A DNA stretch of 64,000 nucleotides from an uncultured Lachnospiraceae bacterium (lineage in GTDB: Bacteria; Bacillota; Clostridia; Lachnospirales; Lachnospiraceae): contig CAJTKU010000003.1 in the NCBI GenBank assembly GCA_910577015.1, positions 1 through 64,000 on the forward strand. The letters are read 5' to 3'. The translations under genes were made by a program, and so were the position numbers. Position 1 is the stretch's first letter, and the number at the start of each line of letters is the position of its first letter. The notes beneath the pieces were generated by a model, which was not told where the DNA came from, searched no databases, and worked only from the letters and a program-made list of their open reading frames with translations. This document shows, in pieces, positions 31,908-41,793 of the stretch.

Positions 31908-32645
31908 ATGGAATACGGAATATTGATGTCATCAGGCGATGAAGTGGATTTTATGATACACGGTCTGTTCAAGTATTCGTTTTTCGGGCATGAAGTGTGG
32001 ATTACGACTTCCCACGTGTGTATATTGATTGTCATGCTTGTAATTATCGGATTTGCAATCGCCGCCAACATTGCCATGAAACGTGCGTCGGAGGTTCCTT
32101 CGGGGTTTCAGAACGTTGTGGAACTGATAGTAGAGAAGCTGGACGGCATGATTAACGGCACGATGGGAAAGAATGCGGTTAAGTTCCGCAATTATATCGG
32201 AACGGTATTTATCTTCATTCTGCTCAGTAATATTTCGGGATTGCTTGGTTTAAGGCCGCCTACTGCGGACTACGGCGTAACGCTTCCGTTAGGCCTTATG
32301 ACGTTTGTGCTGATTCATTTCAACACATTCAGGCATCACAAGCTGAAAGAAATCTGGGTGGATAAATGTTCACCGCTGCCGCCATGGCTGCCTATCTGGC
32401 TGCCCATCAACTTGATTGGTGATATTGCGGTACCCATTTCATTGTCCCTTCGTCTGTTTGCCAATGTGCTGTCCGGAGTGGTTATGATGGCACTGGTATA
32501 CGGGCTGATAGGTAAACTGGCGCTTATCTGGCCGGCATTTTTACATGTTTATCTCGATATTTTTTCGGGAGCGATTCAGACTTATGTATTCTGTATGCTG
32601 ACGATGACGTATATTACCAACGCCATCGGAGATTCAGATTCATAG
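31908..32645 (+). CDS. atpB: F0F1 ATP synthase subunit a
   Basis: 245 residues with about five or six membrane helices. The essential Arg is in SLSLRLFANVLSGVVMM (helix 4), and the ion-channel helix 5 follows (YLDIFSGAIQTYVFCMLTMTY). It forms the ion half-channels against the c-ring. Confidence 0.96.
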   Translation: MEYGILMSSGDEVDFMIHGLFKYSFFGHEVWITTSHVCILIVMLVIIGFAIAANIAMKRASEVPSGFQNVVELIVEKLDGMINGTMGKNAVKFRNYIGTVFIFILLSNISGLLGLRPPTADYGVTLPLGLMTFVLIHFNTFRHHKLKEIWVDKCSPLPPWLPIWLPINLIGDIAVPISLSLRLFANVLSGVVMMALVYGLIGKLALIWPAFLHVYLDIFSGAIQTYVFCMLTMTYITNAIGDSDS

Positions 32646-32691
32646 CAGTTTTATCAATTAAATCAGATTTTAATTTAAGGAGGAAATCAAC

Positions 32692-32946
32692 ATGGAATTT
32701 AACGAGAATTTTATCAGAGGATGTTCTGCAATCGGTGCGGGTCTTGCCCTTATCGCCGGTATCGGACCCGGCGTAGGCCAGGGTATTGCGGCAGGACATG
32801 CGGCAGCAGCAGTAGGACGCAATCCGGGCGCTAAATCAGAAATCACATCCACCATGCTTCTTGGCCAGGCAGTTGCCGAGACAACAGGTCTGTATGGTCT
32901 GGTTACCGCGCTGATTCTGATGTTCGTAAAACCTTTACTTCCGTAA
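32692..32946 (+). CDS. atpE: F0F1 ATP synthase subunit c, predicted sodium type
   Basis: 84 residues, two helices with the polar loop VGRNPGAKSE. The ion-binding Glu63 is in helix 2 (GQAVAETTGLYGL). Gln30 in GIGPGVGQGIAAG, Val61, Glu63 and Thr64 reproduce the sodium-binding set known from Ilyobacter and Acetobacterium c subunits; proton-type rings lack the Gln and the Ser/Thr. Sodium use is an inference from these residues. AAGGAGG precedes the ATG. Confidence 0.96.
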   Translation: MEFNENFIRGCSAIGAGLALIAGIGPGVGQGIAAGHAAAAVGRNPGAKSEITSTMLLGQAVAETTGLYGLVTALILMFVKPLLP

Positions 32947-32995
32947 GGGCTTCCATTCCGGAAGAATCGGAAAACAAAGAAAGGAGGCTTAAAGG

Positions 32996-33541
32996 GTGGA
33001 GATTTTATTGACATCGGGCGAAACCATGACACGGCTGTTCAATCTGGACTGGCAGTTGATTGCGGACTCCTGTCTGACGATGGTGGCAATCCTGTTCCTG
33101 TTTGGGGCGCTTTCTTATTTTCTCTTTAATCCTGCAAGAAAAATGCTTGCCGGAAGGACGGAAAAGATTAAGAATGAGCTTTCCCAGGCTGCCAGTGACA
33201 TGGAGGAAGCGAGAGCCTTGAAAGAGGCATATGAGGAAAAAATCCGCGATATCCAGAAAGAAGCAGACAGCATCATGGCAGAGGCGCGCAAAAAGGCTTT
33301 GATGAGCGAGAGCCAGATTATAAGTGATGCCAAAGCAGAGGCGGCCCGTATTATGGATAGAGCCAGGGTAGAGGCAGAACTGGAAAAGAAGAAAGCAGCG
33401 GAAGACGTAAAGAAAGAAATGATTGCAGTTGCGTCCATGATGGCAGGCAAGGTGGTTGCGGGAACTATCGACACAACCGTGCAGGAAAGCCTTTTGGATG
33501 AAACTTTGAGAGAGATGGGTGAGAGCACATGGCTAAGCTGA
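32996..33541 (+). CDS. atpF: F0F1 ATP synthase subunit b
   Basis: 181 residues from a GTG at 32996 (AAGGAGG at 32981-32987). One N-terminal membrane helix (about 22-45) and a long charged helix form the peripheral stalk. It overlaps atpH by 13 bp. Confidence 0.94.
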   Translation: MEILLTSGETMTRLFNLDWQLIADSCLTMVAILFLFGALSYFLFNPARKMLAGRTEKIKNELSQAASDMEEARALKEAYEEKIRDIQKEADSIMAEARKKALMSESQIISDAKAEAARIMDRARVEAELEKKKAAEDVKKEMIAVASMMAGKVVAGTIDTTVQESLLDETLREMGESTWLS

Positions 33542-34077
33542 TAGAAGAGGTATACGGCGAGGCTTTGTTTGAACTGGCTTTGGAGGAAGAAAAAGGCGAA
33601 AGCCTCCTGAAGGAAGTTTGTGAAATCAAACAGGTGCTTGCAGAAAATACCGAACTTGCAAAACTGATGCAGCATCCCGGCATTCCTGAAAATGAGAAGG
33701 AAGCCGTACTGAAAGCAATATGGGAAGGGCGCGTCAGCAGGGAAGTGACAGGACTTATGCTGTTGTTGTTAAAAAAAGAGCATTACAGACAGCTTCCCCT
33801 TGTGCTGGATTATTTCATAAATAAAATGAAAGCCAGAAAAGGGATTGGAATTGCTTACGTGAAGTCGGCGGTTCCCCTTTCTGCAGCGCAGCGGGAGCGG
33901 GTAGAAAAGCGGCTTTTGGAAACCACTGCCTATCATTCTTTGGAAATGCATTTTGAAGTGGACGAAGCCTTGATTGGCGGTATTGTCATCCGCATCGGCG
34001 ACAGGGTGGTGGATAACAGTATTAAAACCAGGCTGGAAAATTTAGGCAGACAGTTATATCAGATTAAGCTGCAGTAA
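33529..34077 (+). CDS. atpH: F0F1 ATP synthase subunit delta
   Basis: 182 residues. The N-terminal six-helix domain (VYGEALFELALEE) and the C-terminal DEALIGGIVIRIGDRVVDNSI are typical. It connects the stalk to the F1 head. Confidence 0.95.
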   Translation: MAKLIEEVYGEALFELALEEEKGESLLKEVCEIKQVLAENTELAKLMQHPGIPENEKEAVLKAIWEGRVSREVTGLMLLLLKKEHYRQLPLVLDYFINKMKARKGIGIAYVKSAVPLSAAQRERVEKRLLETTAYHSLEMHFEVDEALIGGIVIRIGDRVVDNSIKTRLENLGRQLYQIKLQ

Positions 34078-34110
34078 TGCAGACACTAAAAGAAAGGTGC
34101 GAACGGAACC

Positions 34111-35625
34111 ATGAATTTGAAACCAGAAGAAATAAGTTCCGTAATCAAGGAGCAGATAAGAAGATACGCAGCCGAAATGGAAGTATCCGAGGTGGGTACG
34201 GTTATCCAGGTGGCGGACGGTATTGCGCGTGTACACGGACTGGAAAATGCCATGCAGGGCGAACTTTTGGAATTTCCCGGTGAAGTGTACGGTATGGTCT
34301 TAAACCTTGAGGAAGACAATGTGGGCGCCGTGCTTTTGGGCAGCCAGAAGAGCATTAATGAGGGCGATGTGGTAAAGACAACCGGCAGGGTGGTAGAAGT
34401 GCCGGTCGGAGACGCCTTACTTGGCCGTGTAGTCAATGCGCTGGGGCAGCCTATTGACGGTAAGGGACCGGTTCAGACGAGCAAGTACCGAAAAATAGAA
34501 AGGGTGGCATCCGGAGTTATCACCAGAAAATCTGTGGATACTCCGCTTCAGACAGGCATAAAGGCCATTGATTCCATGGTGCCTATCGGAAGAGGCCAGC
34601 GTGAATTGATTATCGGAGACAGGCAGACAGGTAAGACTGCCATTGCCATTGATACGATTATTAACCAGAAGGGACAGGATGTAAAGTGCATTTATGTCGC
34701 AATCGGACAAAAAGCGTCAACCGTGGCAACCATTGTAAAGACATTGGAAGAAAACGGCGCGCTTGCGTATACAACGGTTGTGGCAGCTACAGCCAGTGAA
34801 CTTGCACCCTTACAGTATATAGCGCCTTATTCGGGATGCGCTATCGGAGAAGAATGGATGGAAAACGGCGAGGATGTGCTGGTCATCTATGATGATTTGA
34901 GTAAACATGCAGCCGCATACCGTACACTTTCCCTGCTGTTAAAGCGTCCGCCCGGACGTGAAGCATATCCCGGCGACGTATTTTACCTGCATTCCAGACT
35001 GCTGGAGCGTGCGGCCAGGATGAGCGATGAGTATGGCGGGGGTTCCCTTACGGCGCTGCCGATTATTGAAACGCAGGCAGGAGACGTTTCTGCTTATATT
35101 CCGACCAATGTCATTTCCATTACCGACGGACAGATTTATCTGGAAACAGAGATGTTCAATGCAGGTTTCAGGCCTGCGGTAAATGCCGGTCTTTCCGTAT
35201 CCAGGGTAGGCGGTGCGGCCCAGATTAAGGCTATGAAGAAAATAGCAGCGCCCATCCGTGTGGAACTTGCGCAGTACAGGGAATTGGCGGCTTTTGCACA
35301 GTTTGGTTCGGAACTGGATGCAGATACCAAAGAAAAGCTGGCACAGGGCGAGAGGATTAAAGAGATTTTGAAGCAGCCCCAGTATCAGCCCATGCCGGTA
35401 CAATATCAGGTAATCATCATTTATGCGGCAACAAACAAATATCTGCTGGACGTACCCGTTGCGGATATTACCCGGTTTGAAAAAGAGTTCTTTGAATATC
35501 TGGATACAAAATATCCTGAAGTTCCGAAGGCAATTGCAGAGGAAAAGGTGATTTCCGAAGCGACGGAGGAGTCTTTGAAAAAAGCTCTTACCGGATTTAA
35601 GGCAGAGTTTGAAACTGGCAGATAG
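34111..35625 (+). CDS. atpA: F0F1 ATP synthase subunit alpha
   Basis: 504 residues. The P-loop is GDRQTGKTAIAIDT (about 169-182), and the signature is PAVNAGLSVSRVGGAAQ. It carries the non-catalytic nucleotide site. Full-length with no disruption. Confidence 0.98.
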   Translation: MNLKPEEISSVIKEQIRRYAAEMEVSEVGTVIQVADGIARVHGLENAMQGELLEFPGEVYGMVLNLEEDNVGAVLLGSQKSINEGDVVKTTGRVVEVPVGDALLGRVVNALGQPIDGKGPVQTSKYRKIERVASGVITRKSVDTPLQTGIKAIDSMVPIGRGQRELIIGDRQTGKTAIAIDTIINQKGQDVKCIYVAIGQKASTVATIVKTLEENGALAYTTVVAATASELAPLQYIAPYSGCAIGEEWMENGEDVLVIYDDLSKHAAAYRTLSLLLKRPPGREAYPGDVFYLHSRLLERAARMSDEYGGGSLTALPIIETQAGDVSAYIPTNVISITDGQIYLETEMFNAGFRPAVNAGLSVSRVGGAAQIKAMKKIAAPIRVELAQYRELAAFAQFGSELDADTKEKLAQGERIKEILKQPQYQPMPVQYQVIIIYAATNKYLLDVPVADITRFEKEFFEYLDTKYPEVPKAIAEEKVISEATEESLKKALTGFKAEFETGR

Positions 35626-35640
35626 GAAGGGTGATTATTT

Positions 35641-36519
35641 ATGGCATCCATGCGAGATATTAAACGCCGTAAAGGCAGTATACAGAGTACTCAGCAGATA
35701 ACAAAGGCCATGAAACTGGTATCTACGGTCAAACTGCAGCGTGCAAGGCAGAATGCGGAACGTTCACAGAATTATTTTAACTGTATGTATGAAACGGTAA
35801 CTTCCATACTGGACAGGACCATTGGCATGAAGCATCCTTACCTGGACGGAAAAAGCGCAGGCAAAAAGGCGATAATTGTCATGACTTCCAACAGGGGGCT
35901 TGCCGGCGGTTACAATTCCAATATAGTTAAGCTTGTGACGGGAAGCGGATTTGCCAAAGAAGATGTCGTGATTTATGCAGTCGGGAAAAAGGGCAGGGAC
36001 GCTTTGGACAGACAGGGATACGAGATTGCCGTGGATGCTTCCGACATAGCGGAGGAACCGGTTTATGCGGATGCAATGGCGCTTGCTAAAAGACTGCTTT
36101 CTTCTTTCGAGAAGGGAGAAATCAGTGAAATATATCTGGCATATACCCATTTTAAGAACACAGTGAGCCACATTCCGACCCTCCTTAAGCTTCTGCCGGT
36201 ACAGATGCCGGACAGAGAAGGGGAATCCGGGGAGGAAGACGGGACGGAGGAAAAAATCAGCGCCCCCATGAATTTTGAAATGGAGGATGAGGACGCCCTG
36301 AACCTGCTTATCCCGAAGTATGTTACCAGCCTGATTTACGGTGGACTGGTAGAATCCGTGGCAAGTGAAAACGGCGCCAGAATGCAGGCGATGGACTCAG
36401 CAACCAGCAATGCAGAAGAGATGATTGAGGATTTGACATTAATGTATAACAGGGCGCGTCAGGGCTCCATTACACAGGAACTGACGGAAATCATTGCAGG
36501 TGCGGGTGCAATATCTTAA
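35641..36519 (+). CDS. atpG: F0F1 ATP synthase subunit gamma
   Basis: 292 residues. The N-terminal helix (MRDIKRRKGSIQSTQQITKA) and the C-terminal RARQGSITQELTEIIAGAGA form the rotor coiled coil. A short acidic insertion (about 198-210, ESGEEDGTEE) is present in the middle domain. Confidence 0.97.
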   Translation: MASMRDIKRRKGSIQSTQQITKAMKLVSTVKLQRARQNAERSQNYFNCMYETVTSILDRTIGMKHPYLDGKSAGKKAIIVMTSNRGLAGGYNSNIVKLVTGSGFAKEDVVIYAVGKKGRDALDRQGYEIAVDASDIAEEPVYADAMALAKRLLSSFEKGEISEIYLAYTHFKNTVSHIPTLLKLLPVQMPDREGESGEEDGTEEKISAPMNFEMEDEDALNLLIPKYVTSLIYGGLVESVASENGARMQAMDSATSNAEEMIEDLTLMYNRARQGSITQELTEIIAGAGAIS

Positions 36520-36539
36520 AGGAAAGAAAGGACAACAAG

Positions 36540-37931
36540 ATGGCAGGAGTAAATAAAGGTAAGATTACCCAGATAATCGGTGCGGTTTTGGATATTCGTT
36601 TCGATGAAGGTCATCTTCCCGAGATTAATGAGGCAATTTTGGTGCCGTTAAAAGACGGGGGAAGCCTGACGGTGGAAGTTGCGCAGCATCTGGGTGATGA
36701 CACGGTAAGATGTATTGCCATGGGAACCACGGACGGACTTGTCCGGGGAATGGAAGCGAATGCGACAGGCGCGCCGATTTCCGTACCCGTTGGGGAAAAT
36801 ACCCTGGGACGTATATTCAATGTTTTGGGAAATCCCATAGACAATAAACCGGCGCCTGAAAATGTATCGTATGAGCCGATTCACAGACCGGCTCCGGAGT
36901 TTTCAGAGCAGTCTACACAGACGGAGCTTCTGGAAACAGGAATCAAAGTAGTGGATTTGCTGTGTCCCTATCAGAAGGGTGGTAAAATCGGTCTTTTCGG
37001 AGGCGCAGGCGTAGGTAAGACAGTGCTTATTCAGGAACTTATCAGAAATATTGCAACGGAGCACGGCGGCTATTCCGTTTTTACCGGTGTAGGCGAACGT
37101 ACCCGTGAAGGCAATGATTTGTACCATGAAATGACGGAATCAGGAGTTATTGACAAGACCACCATGGTGTTCGGACAGATGAACGAGCCGCCCGGAGCGC
37201 GTATGAGGGTTGGCCTTACCGGTCTTACCATGGCAGAGTATTTCAGGGATAAGGGCGGAAAGGATGTATTGCTGTTTATCGACAATATTTTCCGTTTTAC
37301 ACAGGCAGGCTCTGAAGTTTCCGCTTTGCTTGGACGTATGCCGTCAGCAGTAGGTTACCAGCCCACGCTGCAGACGGAAATGGGTGCGCTGCAGGAGCGT
37401 ATCACTTCCACCAAAAATGGTTCCATCACTTCTGTTCAGGCAGTATATGTGCCGGCGGATGACCTGACGGACCCGGCGCCCGCAACAACATTTGCCCATC
37501 TGGATGCCACGACGGTGCTTTCCCGTTCCATTGTGGAACTGGGTATTTATCCGGCAGTGGACCCGCTGGAATCCACTTCCCGTATTCTGGACCCCAGGAT
37601 TGTGGGAGAAGAGCATTACGCGGTAGCGCGTGGCGTACAGGAGATTTTGCAGCGGTATAAAGAATTGCAGGATATCATCGCAATTTTGGGTATGGATGAG
37701 TTGTCCGAGGAGGATAAGCTGGTGGTTTCCCGTGCCAGAAAGGTACAAAGATTCTTGTCCCAGCCGTTCTTTGTTGCAGGACAGTTTACCGGACTGGAAG
37801 GAAAATATGTACCTGTTTCCGAGACAATCAGAGGTTTCAGGGAGATTCTTGACGGAAAACATGATGACATTCCTGAAAGCTATTTCCTGAACGTGGGAAG
37901 TATTGATGACGTGCTGGCAAAAGTCAAATAA
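36540..37931 (+). CDS. atpD: F0F1 ATP synthase subunit beta
   Basis: 463 residues. Walker A is GGAGVGKTVLI (about 154-164), the catalytic Glu is in GVGERTREGND, and Walker B is LLFIDNIFRF. It contains the catalytic sites of F1. Confidence 0.99.
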   Translation: MAGVNKGKITQIIGAVLDIRFDEGHLPEINEAILVPLKDGGSLTVEVAQHLGDDTVRCIAMGTTDGLVRGMEANATGAPISVPVGENTLGRIFNVLGNPIDNKPAPENVSYEPIHRPAPEFSEQSTQTELLETGIKVVDLLCPYQKGGKIGLFGGAGVGKTVLIQELIRNIATEHGGYSVFTGVGERTREGNDLYHEMTESGVIDKTTMVFGQMNEPPGARMRVGLTGLTMAEYFRDKGGKDVLLFIDNIFRFTQAGSEVSALLGRMPSAVGYQPTLQTEMGALQERITSTKNGSITSVQAVYVPADDLTDPAPATTFAHLDATTVLSRSIVELGIYPAVDPLESTSRILDPRIVGEEHYAVARGVQEILQRYKELQDIIAILGMDELSEEDKLVVSRARKVQRFLSQPFFVAGQFTGLEGKYVPVSETIRGFREILDGKHDDIPESYFLNVGSIDDVLAKVK

Positions 37932-37940
37932 GAGGTAGCC

Positions 37941-38336
37941 ATGGAAGAGTTTAAATTACGGATTATTACTCCCGACAGGGTATTTTATGAAAAGAATATT
38001 GAGATGGTGGAGTTTAACACTACTGAAGGGGAAATCGGCGTACTGCCGGGACATATTCCCATGACAGTAATTGTAAAACCGGGTATCCTGACTATCACGG
38101 AGGAAAACGAAAAGAAGGAAGCGGCGCTTCATGCCGGTTTTGCGGAAATCCTGCCGGATGGTGTCACCATATTGGCGGAAATCGTTGAGTGGCCCACAGA
38201 GATAGATTTACATCGTGCAGAGGCTGCAAGGCAGCGTGCGGAGGAGCGTATCAGGAACCACACGTCAGAAACAGATATGGCGCGTGCCCAGACCGCTTTG
38301 CTGCGTGCGATTGCCCGGATATCCGTATTAAAGTAA
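37941..38336 (+). CDS. atpC: F0F1 ATP synthase subunit epsilon
   Basis: 131 residues. The beta-sandwich domain has EIGVLPGHIPMTVIVKPG, followed by the C-terminal helical hairpin (AEAARQRAEERI) that can inhibit hydrolysis. Last gene of the atp operon. Confidence 0.97.
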   Translation: MEEFKLRIITPDRVFYEKNIEMVEFNTTEGEIGVLPGHIPMTVIVKPGILTITEENEKKEAALHAGFAEILPDGVTILAEIVEWPTEIDLHRAEAARQRAEERIRNHTSETDMARAQTALLRAIARISVLK

Positions 38337-38345
38337 AATACTGAG

Positions 38346-38390
38346 GAATGCTTCGGACAGACAGAGTCTGTCTGGGGCATTTCTTTGTTT
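38346..38390 (+). terminator. Hairpin terminator after the atp operon
   Basis: GAATGCTTCGGACAGAC and GTCTGTCTGGGGCATTTC pair over about 16 positions around AGA, followed by a T-rich stretch broken by C and G (TTTCTTTGTTTT). Confidence 0.75.
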
Positions 38391-38425
38391 TCAGGCAAAC
38401 CGGGACGGAAGGTTGAAAGAAAAGC

Positions 38426-39397
38426 ATGAAAGGCATGGGTATGGAGATGGAAAATCAGGGAAAAAAAGCAGCGGACAGGGTATTTGAAAATATCAGCAAG
38501 GTAATTGTCGGGCGGGAAGAAACGGCGACGCTTTTGTTAACGGCATTGTTTGCGGAGGGACATGTCCTGTTGGAAGATGTACCCGGAACAGGCAAGACAA
38601 AGATTGCAAAAACACTGGCAAAATCTATTTCGGCGGGGTTTTCAAGGATACAGTTTACGCCTGATTTGCTGCCAAGTGATTTGACCGGGCTGAATATTTA
38701 TGACAGGCAGAAAAATGAGTTTGTGCTACGCCGGGGACCCGTGTTTACCAATGTGCTTCTGGCAGATGAGGTTAACCGCGCAACTCCAAGGACGCAGGCG
38801 GGGCTGCTGGAATGCATGGAAGAAAGGCAGGTAACAATCGACGGGACAACATACCCTTTGAAAAGTCCGTTTTTTGTTATTGCAACGCAGAATCCGGTGG
38901 AAACAGCAGGCACTTTTCCCCTGCCCGAGGCACAGCTTGACCGTTTTATGATGCAGCTGTCCATGGGTCTGCCGAGCCGTCAGGAGGAACTTTCCATATT
39001 GAAACGATATATGAAGGAGGAGCCTTTGGATACGGTTGAGCCGGTACTGTCAAAGGAAGAACTGCAGGCGGCAAAAGAAGAAGCCGCAAATGTCTATGTA
39101 CATGAATGCATTCAGGAATATATGACGGATATTGTAATGGCGACCGGGGAGCGGGACAATGTCCTGATGGGGGTCAGTCCCAGAGGGCTGCTGGCGCTGC
39201 TGAGGGCTGTCAAAGCCTATGCCTGTATAAAAGGGCGCAATTATGCGATTCCGGATGATGTAAAGGCAGTTGCGGTACCGGTATTGGCCCACCGCATCCT
39301 CACAAACGAAAGTTTTGGAAACGGAAAAGAAAACCGGACAATTGTTGCGGATATTCTGCAGAAAGTGACTGTTCCTACAGAGGATTTTACGGTATGA
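38426..39397 (+). CDS. MoxR-type AAA ATPase
   Basis: 323 residues. Walker A is EDVPGTGKTKIAK (about 50-62), Walker B is LLADEVNRATPRTQ, and sensor 1 is IATQNPVE. MoxR ATPases act as chaperones for partner proteins containing vWA or DUF58 domains. Several in-frame ATGs lie near the start; the first is kept. It overlaps the DUF58 gene by 4 bp (ATGA). Confidence 0.94.
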   Translation: MKGMGMEMENQGKKAADRVFENISKVIVGREETATLLLTALFAEGHVLLEDVPGTGKTKIAKTLAKSISAGFSRIQFTPDLLPSDLTGLNIYDRQKNEFVLRRGPVFTNVLLADEVNRATPRTQAGLLECMEERQVTIDGTTYPLKSPFFVIATQNPVETAGTFPLPEAQLDRFMMQLSMGLPSRQEELSILKRYMKEEPLDTVEPVLSKEELQAAKEEAANVYVHECIQEYMTDIVMATGERDNVLMGVSPRGLLALLRAVKAYACIKGRNYAIPDDVKAVAVPVLAHRILTNESFGNGKENRTIVADILQKVTVPTEDFTV

Positions 39398-40515
39398 GAA
39401 TAATCGGAATCGGCATACTGGCTTTTTTTCTATATTACCTGCAGCAGCAGCTTTACCGCAGGAGATGGAATAAAAGCCTGTACGTGACATTGCAGTTTCA
39501 GAAGACAAGTTTGTTCGAGGGAGAAGAAAGCAGGCTGTATGAAGTGATAGAAAACAGAAAGAAGCTGCCGCTCCCCATGTTGAAAGTGAAATTTCAGACA
39601 TCCAGAAACCTTGAGTTTACAGATATACAAGGTTCACGGGTGACGGATTATTTTTACCGCAATGATGTCTTCGATGTCGGGGGAGGGGAAAAAATCACCC
39701 GTACCCTGCAATTTACAGGAAAAAAGAGAGGATATTACAAGATAAACGGTATTGATTTGGTGGGTGCGGATTTGTTCCTTTCCTGTGAACTTCTGGAGAG
39801 CAGGGAGGCAAACCAGTATATTTATGTTTATCCCAAGCCTTTTAAGAGCCGTGAATTTATGCTTTCCCTCAGACAGTTAAACGGAGAAGTACTGGCCAAA
39901 AGGCATCTTTTGGAAGACCCCTTTGAGTACAGGGGCATCCGGGAATACCAGCCGTATGATGATATCCGTACAGTCAACTGGAAAGCGACGGCCCGTATGG
40001 AGGATTTGATGGTAAACGAGAGGAATTATACAGCCTTAAAGTCTATCAGAATCTTTCTCAATATAGAAGATACGGGTATTCTAAAGAAAGAAGAGGCCGT
40101 GGAGGCATCTATCAGGATAGCAGCCGGGGCGGCGGAGTATTTTTTAAAGCAGGGCATGGCTGTAGAGTGCTGTTGTAACGGCAGGGATGTTCTGGACGGG
40201 ACATACATGCAGGTATCTTCCGGGGCAGGTTATGCGCAGATGGAGCAGATTAACCGGAGTCTTGCCAGAATTGACGCCGATAAAGAAACCTATTCCTTCG
40301 GGGGGTGTTTTAGGGAAAAATTGTGGAAGGAAGGGGCGGGAAGCATGACCCTTTTTGTGGCGCCAAATGCCTATGAGGAGTTTGTCGGGCTGTTGACAGA
40401 GTACAATGCACAGGGAAAAGATTTTGTGTGGTTTTTCCCGGTATCGGAGAAGGACTCCCCCGTGCTGCCGCAGGAACTGAAAAAAAATATCCGGGTAATA
40501 CCTGTCGGAAAGTGA
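39394..40515 (+). CDS. DUF58 domain protein
   Basis: 373 residues with one N-terminal hydrophobic helix and the DUF58 core EYRGIREYQPYDDIRTVNWKATAR (about 175-200). A degenerate vWA-like domain follows. Normally paired with MoxR, as here. The pair is followed by a membrane protein instead of a standard transglutaminase. Confidence 0.92.
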   Translation: MRIIGIGILAFFLYYLQQQLYRRRWNKSLYVTLQFQKTSLFEGEESRLYEVIENRKKLPLPMLKVKFQTSRNLEFTDIQGSRVTDYFYRNDVFDVGGGEKITRTLQFTGKKRGYYKINGIDLVGADLFLSCELLESREANQYIYVYPKPFKSREFMLSLRQLNGEVLAKRHLLEDPFEYRGIREYQPYDDIRTVNWKATARMEDLMVNERNYTALKSIRIFLNIEDTGILKKEEAVEASIRIAAGAAEYFLKQGMAVECCCNGRDVLDGTYMQVSSGAGYAQMEQINRSLARIDADKETYSFGGCFREKLWKEGAGSMTLFVAPNAYEEFVGLLTEYNAQGKDFVWFFPVSEKDSPVLPQELKKNIRVIPVGK

Positions 40516-40524
40516 GGGAATGAC

Positions 40525-41745
40525 ATGAATCTGGGAAAGATAGAAGGCTTCAAGACATTTTTGACCGCTCAAATGAATGCCTGGATTTTGTTTTCCGTGG
40601 CGCTTACGCTGATGATTCTCTCCGGGGAAAGCAGTTTTCATATGGCAAGATGGTGCGTACTCAGCTTATATCCGTTTCTGCTTTATCTCATTCGGCGAAA
40701 AGACTGGAGTTTTTCTGCGTTTATCGGCTGTCATCTGCTTTTAGGCACAGTATTGCTGCTTCTGCCTGCATCCGGTATTCTTGTGTGGGGATTGTCCGGT
40801 GCGTTTGTGGCGGCGTTTACCGTTTACTCCATTTATCTGCGCATGAACACAAAAAGCTGGCAGGATAAGGTGATTCCGCCCATGGTGGCGACAGGGATGT
40901 TGTTTGTTATGATGATTGTGCTGCATACACAGGGAGAAGGCGGCAGGGAGCCATACTACATCCTTCTGGGTGTAATTTACTTCTGTCTTTATTTTGTCTA
41001 CAGCTATACGGTGCAATACCTGCATTTTATTAAAGTCAATGAAAGTTCAGCCGGATATATACCTGTTAGAAAAATGTTTGTAACAGGTATGAAGATGACG
41101 GTTCCATATACAATAACATGTGGAATTTTATTGCTGGTTGCGGGAAATGTTTCCATAATAAACAAAATTATAGATTTTGTAAAAAAGGTTCTGTTTCATA
41201 TTCTGTCTTTTCTTCTGAGAAATGCAGGGGGCGGCGAGGAAGGACCGGTGACGGAAGAATTGGCGGAGGAGATATTGCAGGAAGCGCCGGCGGGGGAAGC
41301 CTTTCTGCCGGGGAAAAGCTTCTGGTTTTGGGAAGTGGTGGAAAAAATAGGATTTTTTCTTGTTGCATTGCTTATAATAGCCGCTGTGGTGACTGCTTTC
41401 AGGCATATTCTCCGTTTTATCAGGAAAGCCTTTGCCAGAAGGAGGAAAAAGTTTGAACTGATGGTAGAAAGCCAGCCGGATGAGAGAGAAAACTGTGAAG
41501 TGGAGAGAAGGGTGTCACTGAAAAAATTTAAAAACCCGTTTTTGCTGTTTTCCAACAGGGAACATATCAGAAGAATATACAGGAAAAGAATGAAAAAAGA
41601 GGCTTGCATAAAACCAAGCAAAACGGCAAGGGAATGCTGCGGGGAGTTTGAAGCGCTCCCTCTTGCGCAAATCTATGAAAAAGCCCGTTATTCCGAAACG
41701 GAATGCAGCGCAATGGATTTAAAAGAGGCAAAAAAGTGGCAGTGA
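40525..41745 (+). CDS. Polytopic membrane protein of the MoxR-DUF58 cluster
   Basis: 406 residues with about seven or eight membrane helices in the first 225 residues, then an acidic loop, another helix (about 270-290) and a basic, Cys-containing cytoplasmic tail. In many Firmicutes a transglutaminase-like membrane protein occupies this place. This one keeps the membrane part but has no visible Cys-His-Asp transglutaminase domain. I do not recognise a defined family. Confidence 0.75.
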   Translation: MNLGKIEGFKTFLTAQMNAWILFSVALTLMILSGESSFHMARWCVLSLYPFLLYLIRRKDWSFSAFIGCHLLLGTVLLLLPASGILVWGLSGAFVAAFTVYSIYLRMNTKSWQDKVIPPMVATGMLFVMMIVLHTQGEGGREPYYILLGVIYFCLYFVYSYTVQYLHFIKVNESSAGYIPVRKMFVTGMKMTVPYTITCGILLLVAGNVSIINKIIDFVKKVLFHILSFLLRNAGGGEEGPVTEELAEEILQEAPAGEAFLPGKSFWFWEVVEKIGFFLVALLIIAAVVTAFRHILRFIRKAFARRRKKFELMVESQPDERENCEVERRVSLKKFKNPFLLFSNREHIRRIYRKRMKKEACIKPSKTARECCGEFEALPLAQIYEKARYSETECSAMDLKEAKKWQ

Positions 41746-41793
41746 ATGCGCGGAATGCATATGTTAAGAAAAAGGGAAAGTGAAGGGTAGAGC

